This document shows, piece after piece, positions 36,506-48,140 of a stretch of DNA of 64,000 nucleotides. The first letter of the stretch is position 1; every line of letters starts with the position of its first letter. The stretch spans positions 10,801,926 to 10,865,925 of the forward strand of contig CM055837.1 in assembly GCA_029582265.1 (NCBI GenBank), in the 5' to 3' direction. Source of the DNA: Zoroaster sp. YZ-2022 (Eukaryota > Echinodermata > Asteroidea > Forcipulatida > Zoroasteridae). Made by a program: the position numbers and the translations under genes. The notes beneath the pieces were generated by a model, which was not told the DNA's origin, did no database searches, and saw only the letters and a list, made by a program, of their open reading frames with translations.

Positions 36506-36622
36506 TTCAACTTCGTAGGCAGAATACTTGGTCCCCGGGGCATGTATGCCAAACAATTAGAGAAGGAGACAGGGTGCAAGATCATGGTGCGTGGAAGAGG
36601 ATCAATAAGAGATAAGAAAAAG
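36506..36622 (+). CDS. QKI-like (quaking/how): Quaking/HOW-like STAR protein, KH exon 1 (GXXG loop)
   Basis: Acceptor TCCTCTGCAG and donor GTAAAG enclose 39 codons, phase 0 to phase 0, reading [39 protein letters not shown]. It holds the KH core with the GPRG nucleic-acid binding loop. By family alignment it retains the Asn of FNF, the Lys of GCK, and the Arg residues of MVRG and SIRD, positions reported to contact the ACUAAC RNA in QKI. Substitutions relative to vertebrates are conservative (LT to MY after GPRG, K to R in RGRG, M to I in SIRD). The exon boundaries coincide with vertebrate QKI. Confidence 0.97.
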
Positions 36623-37346
36623 GTAAAGACTACCCCACCCCACCCCACCCCACCCTACCCACAACATTTTATTTCTTTGAAGCCGCTCTCCCGTACAAAG
36701 CCAACATCATTGGCTCGGAACCATGTCTTTTGGCCTTCTTGTGTGACATTCATTAACCAGACACTCCGCTGACAATCCCATCAATGAAGACTCCACCAGC
36801 TGGTCAGGGGAGTGCGGGCGAAATTGGACTCATATCATTGCATGCAGGGAACCGGGGATTAAAAAAAAAAGCAGTGATATGTAACACCATCCGGGGAGCT
36901 ATAATTCCATAGTGATAGGCTTTGCGAGGTCATCAGGTGTGACCCCATCCTGGAAAAAACATATTTTGTTTTATGGTTTTGGCTGATTGACCCACACGGT
37001 GGGGGCGGGATTGATATTAACATATAAATAAACAATCCCACCGGATAAAAAATAAAACAACAATAACAGGCACTATACATGTATGCATACATGTATTCAT
37101 GTATAGTGCCTGTTTTTGTTTTATTTTTTATCAAATTGTTTTATCAACCTACATGCATTCCATTGGCAGACTTGTCAAATCAAAATTTTGTTATCATTTT
37201 TCAAGAGATTTAGTATTAATAACAGTGTCAAATAACTGAATATTTTAATTTGTTTCCCTTATATACACATTTTGTAGTGCAGTTCTGTTTATGCAAATGT
37301 TATCTGTTATGTAAATGTTCTATTGTTATGCAAATGTGTCCAACAG
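36623..37346 (+). other. 724-nt intron between the two KH exons
   Basis: Begins GTAAAG followed by a CCCCACCCCACCCC tract (36632-36660). It contains a long hairpin at 37045-37131, and TTATGCAAATGTTATCTGTT with near repeats (TTATGTAAATGTTC, TTATGCAAATGTGTC) directly before the acceptor. The acceptor TGTGTCCAACAG has an unusually weak pyrimidine tract. No coding sequence. Confidence 0.85.
37045..37131. repeat. Long intronic inverted repeat (hairpin)
   Basis: The left arm ATAAAAAATAAAACAACAAT followed by AACAGGCACTATACATG pairs with CATGTATAGTGCCTG followed by TTTTTGTTTTATTTTTTAT. The loop TATGCATACATGTATT is itself palindromic. The arms are about 35 bases with one or two mismatches. It may be a small palindromic MITE; a structured intron element is an alternative. 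Confidence 0.85.
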
Positions 37347-37490
37347 GAAGAACAAAACAAAGGTAAACCCAACTGGGAACATCTAGAAGACGACCTCCAT
37401 GTGCTGGTCACAGTAGAGGACACACAGAACAGGGCTGCCTTGAAGATGGAGAGAGCAGTCTCACAAATCAAGAAGTTACTAGTACCCACG
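37347..37490 (+). CDS. QKI-like (quaking/how): Quaking/HOW-like STAR protein, KH exon 2
   Basis: Acceptor CCAACAG, donor GTGAGT, 48 codons in phase 0: [48 protein letters not shown]. This is the extended variable loop and C-terminal half of the maxi-KH domain; the E(E)[19 protein letters not shown] block is nearly invariant in QKI/HOW proteins. The helix that follows ([19 protein letters not shown]) leads into Qua2. Exon ends match vertebrate QKI. The acceptor is weak, so efficient inclusion may depend on exonic or intronic enhancers (inference). Confidence 0.97.
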
Positions 37491-37692
37491 GTGAGTCTAG
37501 GGGTGTGCCCGTTGTTTGGAGAGAGTCTGACCATGCCCCCTGTTATGGTTGTTAACATACACGTATGTCCTCGGGATTTCCAATAGACCGATATCGCCTG
37601 TCAATCAAACAGCTTGGGTCGATCAATAGGGATAGCCCTTTCAATGGGGACTGTTGCTATGATCCGCTTTAGGTCAGTCAAGCGATGCAAAG

Positions 37693-38100
37693 TTCATTAG
37701 TGTTGTTTATGTAACACCCAAGTAGATCCTTGTCATTTGATTGGAGGATTGTAAGTCACGCGGCATTCATTAATCACACCATTACATGGCCTACGTCATA
37801 AACCGTGCAATTTGGTTCCATTCACCGTGCAGTTTTGTTCCATTCACCGTGCATTTTTGTTCCATCCCATTTGATCTTTTGCACACTAGATAGACCACAT
37901 CATGCGTTATATACACAGCAGTACAAAACGCCCTCTTTTGACAAGACACAACCATTTGAGAAAACCGTGCGTCATAAGCCGAAAAATAAAAAGTAGTGGA
38001 TGCCAGAATACAATCTTGTATATTTTGTTTATTCTTATAGTTTTATCCTCCAATCAAATGACAAAGGTCTACTTGGATGCTGTATAAAACAAATAATGAA
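37693..38100. mobile_element. Fold-back MITE with about 60-bp inverted arms
   Basis: The left arm TTCATTAGTGTTGTTTATGT ... CAAGTAGATCCTTGTCATTT, GATTGGAGGAT pairs with the right arm ATCCTCCAATCAAATGACAAAGG, TCTACTTGGATG ... AAACAAATAATGAA in reverse. Between the arms lies a small tandem repeat (37806-37870). Length about 408 bp, no transposase frame. Confidence 0.75.
37806..37870 (+). repeat. 22-bp tandem repeat, three copies
   Basis: CCGTGCAATTTGGTTCCATT, CCGTGCAGTTTTGTTCCATT and CCGTGCATTTTTGTTCCATC succeed each other at 22-bp spacing inside the fold-back element. Confidence 0.85.
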
Positions 38101-39919
38101 TGTTTTGTATTCGTGCTTCGCCTCGTTGAATGGAACATTCCATCTTTCAACTCATGAAAATATTCTCACCATTGCACTCATAAACATTCATTCTTTGTAT
38201 AATGGCAAGTTTAACCTGGCGGGCGAGCAGGTGGCTTAGGTAACTGTATTCTTGCTACTACTTAGGATAGGCCGGGCTTCAAGCTGAAATTTTGACTGTC
38301 TATAGAAGACCACCTGGATCAAGAAACAACATACATCTGCTATCTTCCACAAACTCACTTCCACTTTCCATGACATTTTTTGCAAATGGTTGACCTTGCA
38401 ATGCAACCGCACTCGTTTTACCCAAAACGTGAATCTGACCGCAAGCTTTTTGGCATGTGAACTTGTTCACACACAGTTGTAACGGAGCACCGTTTTTACT
38501 TTACTCAAGCACTTGAAGTAAAGTACGTGTGCTGGGAAAAAAGCACTTGAACACAAGTCCAATTACTCGGATTTCAAATATGAAAGTCATCCAAGTATAC
38601 ATGTACTTGCTCGTCCAACCATGATGAAATGCCATGCAGTAAACGATAAAATAACTGATTATTTTTTTTGAATGCACTGTGGGGTCTGAGTTAAGAAGAT
38701 TGACTATTTTCCCAAATTGAATCTGAATGCCCCTCCCCATTCGAATGGGTCTCCCATTATGTGCCATAATTTTTTTTTTCACAGAAAAGCAAACTTTACA
38801 ATCTCAAACTGACAAGTTCATGAACCAGGTCTGTGATTCCTGATTTCAGGATTTTTTTTTACAAATCTTTCTTTGCCTCAAAATGTTCTTGAAAAAGAGA
38901 AGTAGCCACCAAGGAATGAAAAAAGTAGTCTGTTTTCTGTCCAGACCTCTAGATTCTTGTTTGTGGTGATGTTGTGGAGAGTCTGTAAAGGAGGTTCAGG
39001 GGGCTTTGTCCTCCAGACCAAAGGGAGACCCATGCCCCCCCCCCCATTTTTCACGATTTTTTGCTTTTGTCAAACACACCCCTGATTTTCACAATGTTTT
39101 GTGTCTTTAAAATCAAACTGGTTTTTAATCAATCTTGCATTTGTATTTGACCCCAAAAAATAAATAAATAAATTGAGGTTACCTAACTGGCAACCATCAT
39201 CGGTTACCTTGGTTGCCCCAGTGAGTTTGAGGTTGCAAACAGTGCAACCCTTAATTTTGCAATCTGCAGTGAAAGATCACATTGTGTCTTTTGTTTCTCA
39301 CCACACCAATTTCTAATCACCAAGTTGCAGGCTTTTCCTCCCCTGACAGGAAGGTATTTTTTTGTTGTTATCCAGAAGTTTGTATCCTTCCTCACGAAGC
39401 AGGGATACAGGAAGTAACAGGATATGTACATGTATGTGTTTGACCTTAAAAAAAAAAATAGGTTTGATGCATTCAAATCATGGTGCACTGTACATCTCTA
39501 CCTTGGATTGAATAAATCTGTGGGATATTTGTATACAGCCCTCCCCCTCCCCCCCTGTACAAACTCAGTGAATTGATAAATGATAAACCTATCAAACACA
39601 TTGTGCTTTTCAAGTGGATAACTACATGTAAATGCCAGAGGGGAAATACTTATTTCATGTTTCTCATAGATGGATGCGAGAATTGATGTTTATTCCTGAT
39701 AGCTATGGTCAACATGATGGAATCCATGCATTGTTTATGTCTGACCCTGTTCCTCTCACCCCTTTTACTGCTAGCAACTCTTAACCACAAAACAGTGTAC
39801 ATAAACACGTCCTTAACATTCCAGGAAAAGTCCTCACCAATAGGTCGGAAAGGACCCCACCTTCCCTGCATTACACTAGTCCCAGATTAGTACATGTATG
39901 ATACTGACAATCGCTATCT

Positions 39920-40045
39920 TAATGGAGTGCAAACCTTTTGGTAATTACCCGATGACAAAATGACTGAATTATTATCTTAAAAAAACTCACTTGATGTGAA
40001 GTTGGTGATGGCACCGAACATTCCTAGAAATAATTCCATCTGACA
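39920..40045 (+). repeat. Dispersed TTAAAGGGAGTAT-type repeat, copy 2
   Basis: CTTTTGGTAATTACCCGATG, AAAATGACTGAATTATTATC, TTAAAAAAACTCACTTGATG and GAACATTCCTAGAAATAATTC parallel 13740-13845. Beyond it lie inverted TTACGACCTTCT / AGAAGGTC blocks at 40098-40172, which may belong to another small element. Confidence 0.5.
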
Positions 40046-40723
40046 TGCTAACAGTTATGCCCTACTTTTTTTTTCAAAGGAGCCATTTTATTGCTTACGA
40101 CCTTCTGCTGGGACAAAATGTTGCACTTTGTGCACTCGGAAGAAGGTCATAGAGTCTTACGACCTTCTTTCGGGCACAAGAAGATATACTGGCTTTAAAA
40201 TGGGTAGAATTGTTGTGAATATGATTGTTTTTTGCTGCATTAAATTATCTCATGCAGCGCACCAGAGGGATTATTGACAACAGTGGAGACGTTGTCACAA
40301 TGGCAATCCAGACAGTCAGAGTTGTTGACTGGCCCCCAGTTGGTTTCCTTTCAGTCATTCACCTTACAAGCATCCATCTTATTAAGACCCTCCAGGCCCC
40401 CATATTGATAAGATTCCTTGTGCTGGGGGATTAGCGATGGTTTATGGTCCACAAAGGGAATTGGAATTTGATGAACCAGTGTTCCTCTGTAATGCTATTT
40501 ACAGAAGATACTGCTTCATAACTCCCTGGGTACCGTTTTCAGCATTGGTAACCATGTTTTATTTCCTGTTTCCTGTATACCTGTTTTTTTAATTGTTTTT
40601 TATGGTTTAAACATAGAGCAGAAAACATAACGAGTTTCCATTTGGTTAATAGTCAAGAATAGTCAAAAATTGTTTTACTTAATGGATTAATGGATTTGTA
40701 GCTTTGCATGGTGAAGAGAAGTA

Positions 40724-40970
40724 AAGACTATTTGCGGTAAAGAATATTTGCAGTGACATCATGTGAAATTCTCAATTGAGTAGTAATTAGTTCTGAAAAG
40801 AACAGGAGGTTACAACTTGACGTTTCAATCAGTATGCTCTGATCGTCTTCAGATGATCACAGCATACTGATCGAACTGATCGAAATGTCGAGTTGTAACC
40901 TCCAATTCTTTTCAGAACTAATTACTACTCAATTGAGAATTTCACATTGTGTCACCGCAAATGGTCTTGA
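40724..40970. mobile_element. Palindromic Penelope-like terminal repeat pair with hammerhead-like core
   Basis: The left arm (ATTTGCGGT..., GTGAAATTCTCAATTGAGTA, GTAATTAGTTCTGAAAAGAA, GGAGGTTACAACTTGACGTT) is followed by its own reverse complement, so 40724-40846 and 40853-40970 form one long hairpin. On the minus strand, 40852-40819 reads CTGAAGA, a seven-base stem CGATCAG / CTGATTG, then GAAACGTC. This matches the CUGANGA - stem II - GAAA layout of hammerhead ribozymes, known from Penelope-like retroelement terminal repeats, which can be arranged in inverted orientation. No reverse transcriptase is present. Assignment to Penelope is by motif and memory of that family, not by search. Confidence 0.6.
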
Positions 40971-41837
40971 CTAACCCTCCATTAACCACTACATATGCTT
41001 GGAATTCCCTCCCAAATTGGGTGCAGCAATTATGGACAGTTGCGTCTTTTCTAGTTTGATCACTGATGGAAGATCAGTAATTTTAGCAATTCTTTGGACT
41101 TGGCAGTTGGTTAAGAAAATATTAAATCTAATTTAAAAAAACCTTGTGGGGATGGGGGGGGGGGAAAATAAAAATATATGAATGGTATTCTTTAATAGAT
41201 CTTCCAATCCTGAATGAAGATTAATATCTTTAAGTACTATTGTTAAGCTTATTATGATGATGAATTTCGTGGAATGAAATGGAGGAATTCTCAATTGAAG
41301 GGCATCTACATGCACACAATGGTTCAAGCGTGATAGACTATTCAAAAGAAGTAAAAAAAATAAAAAAATAAAAAATAAATAAAAAAATTGTTTTCAGAGC
41401 TGTGAATACAAGATTTTAAAACATAGAAAACCTTGAGGAATAATATGATCCTGTGCAGAGACTGGCAAACCAATCCACACGTAGGTCCAGGTGGGATTTG
41501 AACCCGGGTCACATATGGAAGGGGGGGGAGGAGGGAGATGTATTTCTATTCCATCCTGGCCACCCAGCAGAAATGATGAATATTACTTTCAATTTTCCAG
41601 TCTCTCCAACCAGAACCACCCTTAGGGCAGGAAAGACTATCTCTTGGAATGTCAGAATCGTGCCTGTTTTTCTTGTATATTTGATATTTCTTTAATTTTT
41701 TTTTTTTTAACAGAAACAGTACTTTGGTTTGTGGGATAAATTGCTTAGTGTTGATGGAAGATTTTTTTAAAATAAAAATACCAAACCAGGTCATTTGTGT
41801 TCGATTTTCATTTTTTTCCCCAAAATGTGTAATAGCT

Positions 41838-42102
41838 TTAACCAGTTCGCACCGGGAATAAAAAAGTTTTTCCGAACCCCCGTGGCGGGTTTATTATTAC
41901 CGCACAAACACGAACAATGGTGCTCACCAGAGCGTGACCGGGGAGACCGCGTCTTCCACCGTATGCTTATGGCTCGTTGCCACGTCGACCGGGAATCTAT
42001 ACAAATATTCCCGTGAATCCTGTGGCGTGTTTAGACGCTCTCCGATCCGCTGTCCAAAAAAAAATGTGCGTGTATACACGGCCTCCGACGCGAACTGGTT
42101 AA
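41838..42102 (+). mobile_element. TTAA-type MITE, CCAGTTCGC family, copy 2
   Basis: TTAACCAGTTCGCACCGGGA at the left and TCCGACGCGAACTGGTTAA at the right give terminal repeats of about 14 bp (CCAGTTCGCG.CGG) flanked by TTAA. The interior contains CGTGTATACACGG, ATACAAATATTCC and TGGCGTGTTTAGACGCTCT. Strikingly CpG-rich compared with its surroundings. The nearest relative is 55754-56005. Confidence 0.9.
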
Positions 42103-42623
42103 AAAGCTACACTTACATGTACACACAGTTCCTAATTATCTGAAAGTCTGGATGACATTTTTTTTCTTTTTTTCCCCATATTTACCAGTAACATTAAATC
42201 ATTATCGCTTTACCCACTTGTGACCCCAGCCTGTGGCCTACCACAGATATTCCCATTTGTTTACCATCCATTATATCTGAACATGACACATGACAAAAAA
42301 TACCAGGGATCTCTGAGAAAACGTGGACCTCTGCTGTTTCCTCCGCTGTAGTCCCATACATGTTTTGATGGTTAAATGAATATCAAACAGGATTGTTCGT
42401 ATGGACAGACATTGACATAAGTGGATCAAATTTTTAATATGAAACCTTTAACGTTTATTTGCATTACATATTTGCAGTACAATAATGGACACAGACACAT
42501 GTAGTCTGTGATTTACTGATTCCAAGAATCTAATTCCCCATGAGCAACAGTTTTTCAAAATATAGACTGTACAGTTTTTATTTATTGCTATACTTAGTTT
42601 TTTTAACACTTGCAGAAAATAAT

Positions 42624-42892
42624 ATACTACTCAAAACAATTTAGGGAACACCGGATTTTTAACATCAAATAGGTTTGAAATGTTCCATGAACCGGGATTT
42701 TCATTTGCAACCCCCTCTCTCTGTCAGTAGTCATGTCTTGAAATGTGTAATCACTACATGCATCCTTTATCATCTGTTTCATTGTGCAGTTGTTTCTCAT
42801 CAATTCTGTGAAACATTGTGTTTATCTGAAATAAATGATCTTGCTTTAACTGAGATTATTCCGGTGTTCCCTAAATTGTTTTGAGTAGTATA
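42624..42892 (+). mobile_element. Tc1/mariner-type MITE, copy 1
   Basis: Perfect 32-bp terminal inverted repeats beginning ATACTACTCAAAACAATTTA; the flanks give a TA target dinucleotide. The interior is AT-rich without a transposase. Copy 2 at 59700-59969 is nearly identical over its whole length and in the same orientation, differing at only a few sites (for example CCATGAACC versus CCATAAACC, CTGTCAG versus TTTCAG). Ends of this style and a TA target are typical of Tc1/mariner elements. Confidence 0.92.
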
Positions 42893-43933
42893 GTTCCTGT
42901 ACTTAAAGGAAAAATCCCTTCAAAGAAAAAAATATGAAGAACAACAGCATTGAATACTGTTAATTGAATTGCGCAAAATACATTTGTCCGAAACTTAATT
43001 TCGCACAAATTTTTGTGCACCCTTGCTGTATTGCCTTCACTTTCTGCACATCATCATGACCCATTTCTGTTAGGAAGATCTGTTCAAGTAGAGGAAATTT
43101 AACACTATTTCATTTCCAAATACAGACATTTATATGGTGACATACTGAATTCTCTGCCAAAATCACTGGGGGGAGGGGGGGGGGGTTATGTCAGAAATGA
43201 ATAACTATTCAAGTTGTAGTGATGGTAGTGGTGGGGGAAATTGAAAACAAGTTGAGTTGCTTTCTGTAATTAGTGACTTTTCCTTCAAAACACGCCAAAT
43301 AAAAACTCCGGGTCCTTAGGTTAATCTCCTTTACCTTAATAAAAAGTTGAGGCATGACTGCATCAAAGGGGCTTTAAGTACTTCATCCGATAGGGGATTA
43401 AATACTTATTTGTAAACTTCTTTTTAAAGTGAAAGAGATCAAGCAAGGTACCAGTATTGGTATCAGACAGGCACTGATTTAGCTGGCTCCCAGACAATCG
43501 CCCTAATTGCCAAGTGCCCCGCTTTTGTATCTAGATAGATCTGGGTTTACTTTTTAGATAAAAGCAGCAGTTAATCCAAGGACCACAAAAGTCTGAAGAC
43601 TCTTTCATAAACTTCATCAATGCTCTACTGCTGTTTTCCCTGGTTTGAATAATCATCAGGGGCTGGAGATTAATACTTCCAACTTATTATTCAAGCCACA
43701 CATTGTTGACCAGAAGTACAAACCATGGTGTTTTCCTCTTATGGGGTGGGTCCTTGCTTTGTGGTCAGTCAGAAGGTGACAATTGGATGTGCTTTTATGT
43801 CAAGGCACTGGCAGGAATAATGGCCCTTGTGGGGGAAAGTACTGATGGAATGCGGTTATTGGGAATCAAAGCTGTGGGCACAATGCTCTGACAGGGACTC
43901 ATGGTGGGCCGAGCACCAAATGGTAGTCATTAG

Positions 43934-44176
43934 TTAACTCTTTCTGGAAACGTTTTAAAAGGCTTGAACATCAATGCCTGACAACGGGTCTTGTTTTGAC
44001 TTGTTTTGAAAACAGACCGTACAATTGACCAATAGGAATCATGATCTTTATTTTGATACCTTACTCTCTTCGATAGTCCAAAAATAAACAAATTATTAAT
44101 AATTTCCAAACTTGAACTTGATTACAGTATGAAATTACAATAATGAAAACAATTAATTCCGGAGAGAAAGAGTTAA
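43934..44176. mobile_element. TTAA-type MITE, CTCTTTCT family
   Basis: TTAACTCTTTCTGGAAACG at the left and CCGGAGAGAAAGAGTTAA at the right share TTAA plus CTCTTTCT. The interior has TTGTTTTGACTTGTTTTGAA and AT-rich DNA. About 243 bp, single copy here. Confidence 0.65.
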
Positions 44177-45218
44177 ATTATTGGGAATTTCTTCCAGTTG
44201 GGTTCTAATCTTCCTATGAGAAGTTCCTATTGATGCGTACTGTGACTGTCTGGACACATTTGTTTTTTTGAAATGACCTACCTGTGGAGTGGGATTTCTA
44301 GCATACTACTCACAGAGATATCGCATCAACAACACCAGCCTTGAAAAAAGACATTCCATCATGCATTTAAAGTGTCGGATTTTACCTCTAATGCTAATTA
44401 GCCTCGCATCTTAATTAATTATAACAACATTAGAAGACAATACTAGTCACTCTTCCAAAAAAAAGAAGCCAATAACAACATGAATAGATGATGCATCCAT
44501 CTTTGTCTTATATCCTGATTACTTATATTGATGTTTCTCAATACATAAAAAGGCACCAGACTATTTTCCTTTCAGCCTCGGTTTGGTTATGTGCATTTGC
44601 ATGGTAACAATAAAACCACCCCACAAACAAAATGGCCGCAGCCCCTCCCTCATTATAGTTCCGATTTGAACCAGCAACCTTGTTATGATGTTGGTCTTGC
44701 ATCCTCGGCTCTCTGAATCCACGGTGCTACAACCAGTGTTTACACGATATCGCATTCTGTTTATCTTCCTCCATGCTCTCTGCAAATCATTGCCTTCTAC
44801 TGGGATCATAGCTTGCTTTCAGGCAAGACTTTATCTTTGGTGACACCACTTCTAAGACCTGTTTTCTTCTGCCCTGTTCTCATTTAAAATTTACGATCGG
44901 GTGAGATAAACAATTTTCCATTTGGGTCAAACAAATCATCAATCTTTTACGAAGGTTTTAGTTTTTTTGGCTTACAAGTAATTGTTCTCCTTAGTCTGCT
45001 GTGTAACAAGTAACAGGAAGCATTGCAGTGGTACTTCTACTACAGAATGCATTCAGCTGTACTCAGCCAAATGTGTACTTTAAAGTTATTGTCCATTAAA
45101 ACCCTCCTATTCTCAAAACCGTTCGTTTTTCAGAGGGTTTTGAGGGATTGAACTATACAAGGGATTTATTTGACACTTAAGGTAAAATGTCTAAATGCAT
45201 CTCAATATTGTGGGAATC

Positions 45219-45569
45219 ATAATAATAATAATAATGTGTGGACTTATATAGCGCACGTATCCACCAACTGAGTGGTGCTCAAGGCGCATTATATTATTAC
45301 CCCTGCTCATAAGGCTCATAAATCATTCCTGAAACCATCTCGGCTCCCTGGGAGTATACAGCTCAATTGCTGCCATTACAGCGCATATAGGGCTAATCAA
45401 CCAACTCTGCCCTCACAGGTACCCATTTAACCCCTGGGTGGAGAGAAGCAATTATGGTTAAGTGTCTTGCTCAAGGACACAAGTGTCACGGCCGGGATTC
45501 GAACCCACATTCTGCTGCTAATACCAGAACTTGAGTCCGGTAAGCTAGACCGCTCGGCCACGACACTCC
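45219..45569 (-). mobile_element. tRNA-Leu-derived SINE, copy 3 (inverted)
   Basis: Minus-strand head: GTGTCGTGGCCGAGCGGTCT, CCGGACTCAAGTTCTGG, GTGGGTTCGAATCC. The ACTCAAGTTCTGG block matches the anticodon stem-loop of tRNA-Leu(CAA), so the ancestry is clearer than in copies 1 and 2. The body follows with GAGCAAGACACTTAACC, GGGTACCTGTGAGGGC, then GCGCTATATAAGTCC and (ATT)n at 45219-45235. It is not a working tRNA gene: the acceptor stem does not pair. Confidence 0.93.
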
Positions 45570-45727
45570 ACTCCACAACACGACACTCATGAGATATTTA
45601 CAGAAACCAATCTGTGAAAGTTGTAGCTAATTGTTGTTTACAAAAAGTGAAAATGCATTCATTTTTTTTGTATAAATTTCTTTTCATGAAGTCATTAATT
45701 CAGTTAGGAAATTATCTTAAGTATGTT

Positions 45728-45817
45728 TTAACCCTAACTCCCTAGACAACAAAGGCAGTTGGAGGATTTTGAAGGATTTTTATTGTTCAGTAACAATGCT
45801 TAGGGAGTTAGGGTTAA
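45728..45817. mobile_element. Minimal 90-bp TTAA MITE, CCCTAACTCCCTA ends
   Basis: TTAACCCTAACTCCCTA and TAGGGAGTTAGGGTTAA form a perfect 17-bp inverted repeat including TTAA. Only about 56 bp separate them, including GGAGGATTTTGAAGGATTTT, the motif of the CCCTAAC family, and TTGTTCAGTAACAA, a small palindrome. Possibly the smallest mobile derivative of the family in the window. Confidence 0.9.
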
Positions 45818-48140
45818 AGGGATGTTCACGAGTTTTTAAAGGGATGTTCAGGGAAGTTTTATGTACAATGTAAATATGAATTGTTATTTGAAATTACCAA
45901 TATTAGTGTACAGCAGCTTTAATTACTGTGTCAACTATCCTCCGGGTGATTCATGTTCATATTGTTTCAGGGTTTCAATCTGTTATTACATCATGAAAAA
46001 GGAAATCCTAAGATTTTATCATGGGCAAGAATTCCAACAACTTCCAGAGCTGGGATTCTGGGCTGTAAACCTTGGGAGTTCCCACCAACACTGTAATAGG
46101 GGACAATTATTAAGTCCCACATAAATGGGAGGTGGTAATTTCTTGTCATGAATTGTTGAATACTTGGATTGATGTCCCATTCGAGGACAAACATACCAAA
46201 TGTAATCAAAGATTCCTGCCGAAAATAATTGATGGGACACTCCTGCAGACAGCAGGAGTGTTCTAAACAGGATCTAGGAAACATAAAGACATGTAGCAAC
46301 TACACAGGTGAACTAATTGGTCATTCGAGTTGGTCATTAAATACAAACCAAATGCTCAAATTTTAATGTGAAAAGTTGATGATGCATCAATCTTCACTAA
46401 AAAAATAATTGCTGCCCGAGGTATGGTGTCTTAAGTGAAATTACTACCAGTATGTTTATCGGAGAGTATTCTTTCTATAATTCCACATTTGAATGACTTC
46501 AACAGATCTGAATACTTTGGTAGTGATAAGCTGAAATATTTATAGGGGGCTTATTCAATGCACTGTATCTCTTGATTAAATAAAAGAGAGTAAGCATATT
46601 CGTAGGTGCCAACAGACATGTAACCTTCCCTATAACAATACAGTTCAGAACATTCTAGTAATCTTTCACAAGGCTGGTTGTTCGATGTACTGTACATGCA
46701 TTCATCTTGATTCAAAGAGTGTTATCAACAAACTACAAGCAGTTTTGCTAGCATTATAAGCATTGCCCTTGAAAAAAAAACAAAAAAAAACAAGACTGGA
46801 TATTTATGATTGCAAGCATCATGTTTAACCTTCTCTCTCTGGGGGTCTGTCACCACATTTGACCTGAGTGCTGTGTCTGGAATGTGGAGCCACATTTCTG
46901 CAGTACTAATTCCCTTGCAAAGATAGGCCAGTACATTTTTGATATGATGTAATTTTTGCACAGAGGCATATAATTTGTCTGCCAGTTACGGTAGGTTTGG
47001 TATGTTTGATAGTAATTGTGTACGATGAGCACATACTTGTACATTATACACATGTACGATTGCAGCAAGAGAAATCTAACTCCAAGGTTCTAGTTGTTCT
47101 TTTAGACACATCTATCACCGGTATGTTATGTGATTTTTTTTCCATTTTTTTTTCTTTCTTTTTTCCCCTCAGACCTACGAAAATAATAACAAGATAGTAT
47201 TTTAAGGCTACATATGGTTTATGATTATTTAGTAAGATGGTTGTGCCGTTATTGCCACTCCATGTTTAAAAGCAACTATGTAGACAACTCGCAATCTCTT
47301 GATCCTTAAAAAGTATGGATGCATTTAAAAGTACTTAATAACTGCACGACAAGATGGCCACTGATAAGCTACTACAGCAGAAACACACGCAACATCCCCA
47401 TCATTATCCCATTATCCCATTATCCATGATTGATATTATCTTTCCTTATGACTTCGCATCAAAATGGGAAGAGAGTGGCCAAAAAAGTGATTGATATTTT
47501 GCATCACTTGATGGAGCAGGAAGAAGCTTCTGACCGCTAAATGAAACGCCGGATGCTATTGTGCAAGCTGTTATCATTTGGGCAAATGAATAGAATTTTA
47601 CTGTTGACTTAAAAAAAACTTCTTTGTGAGAAAAATGTTGCTATAGATGAATTTCACTTGACGCCACACAGTGCAAAATCGGCCATCTTTACGGGCAATG
47701 AATACACAATTTTCACGAACGCATACCTGTGCGTTACTCGTAATCACCGCGTGCAGCACGCAGGTGTTTATTTTCATGCATCATTGGTAGGTGAAGCACT
47801 TTGCTGCTTTGAAAAATAAGTACGCTCAACGCAGCTCAAAGTCGAATCCATGGTTGGTTGTTATGATGGCGTCCATCGGGAACTATCAGTAACGTTACAT
47901 ACAAGGCTACTTTGAGACTCAATTGGTCAGTTTGTTTGGTCAGTGATTAACATGTATTACTCTTGACTGTGGAGTAGCAGTGCCACGAAACCTCACAGGC
48001 ACTTTATAAATTATCATTGAATTGGAGGGCTTTTTTCAAAAGTGTTTTAAAATCATGTCGGACGGGATTTGACAGAAAAGTGTATTGAGGATTAAATGTT
48101 ATAAGTTTTTATTCAGTGTTGCAGCACAGACTGTCAATAA

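Noticed and set aside
38289..38400. TVYRRPPGSRNNIH-like stretch as a LINE endonuclease fragment
   Set aside because: Resembles the YRPP motif of APE-type endonucleases, but only some 15-20 residues are suggestive and no neighbouring LINE sequence is visible.
46237..46261. ACACTCCTGC / GCAGGAGTGT hairpin as a microRNA or terminator
   Set aside because: Only a 10-bp stem with a 5-base loop; far too short for a miRNA precursor, and bacterial-type terminators are irrelevant in this genome.
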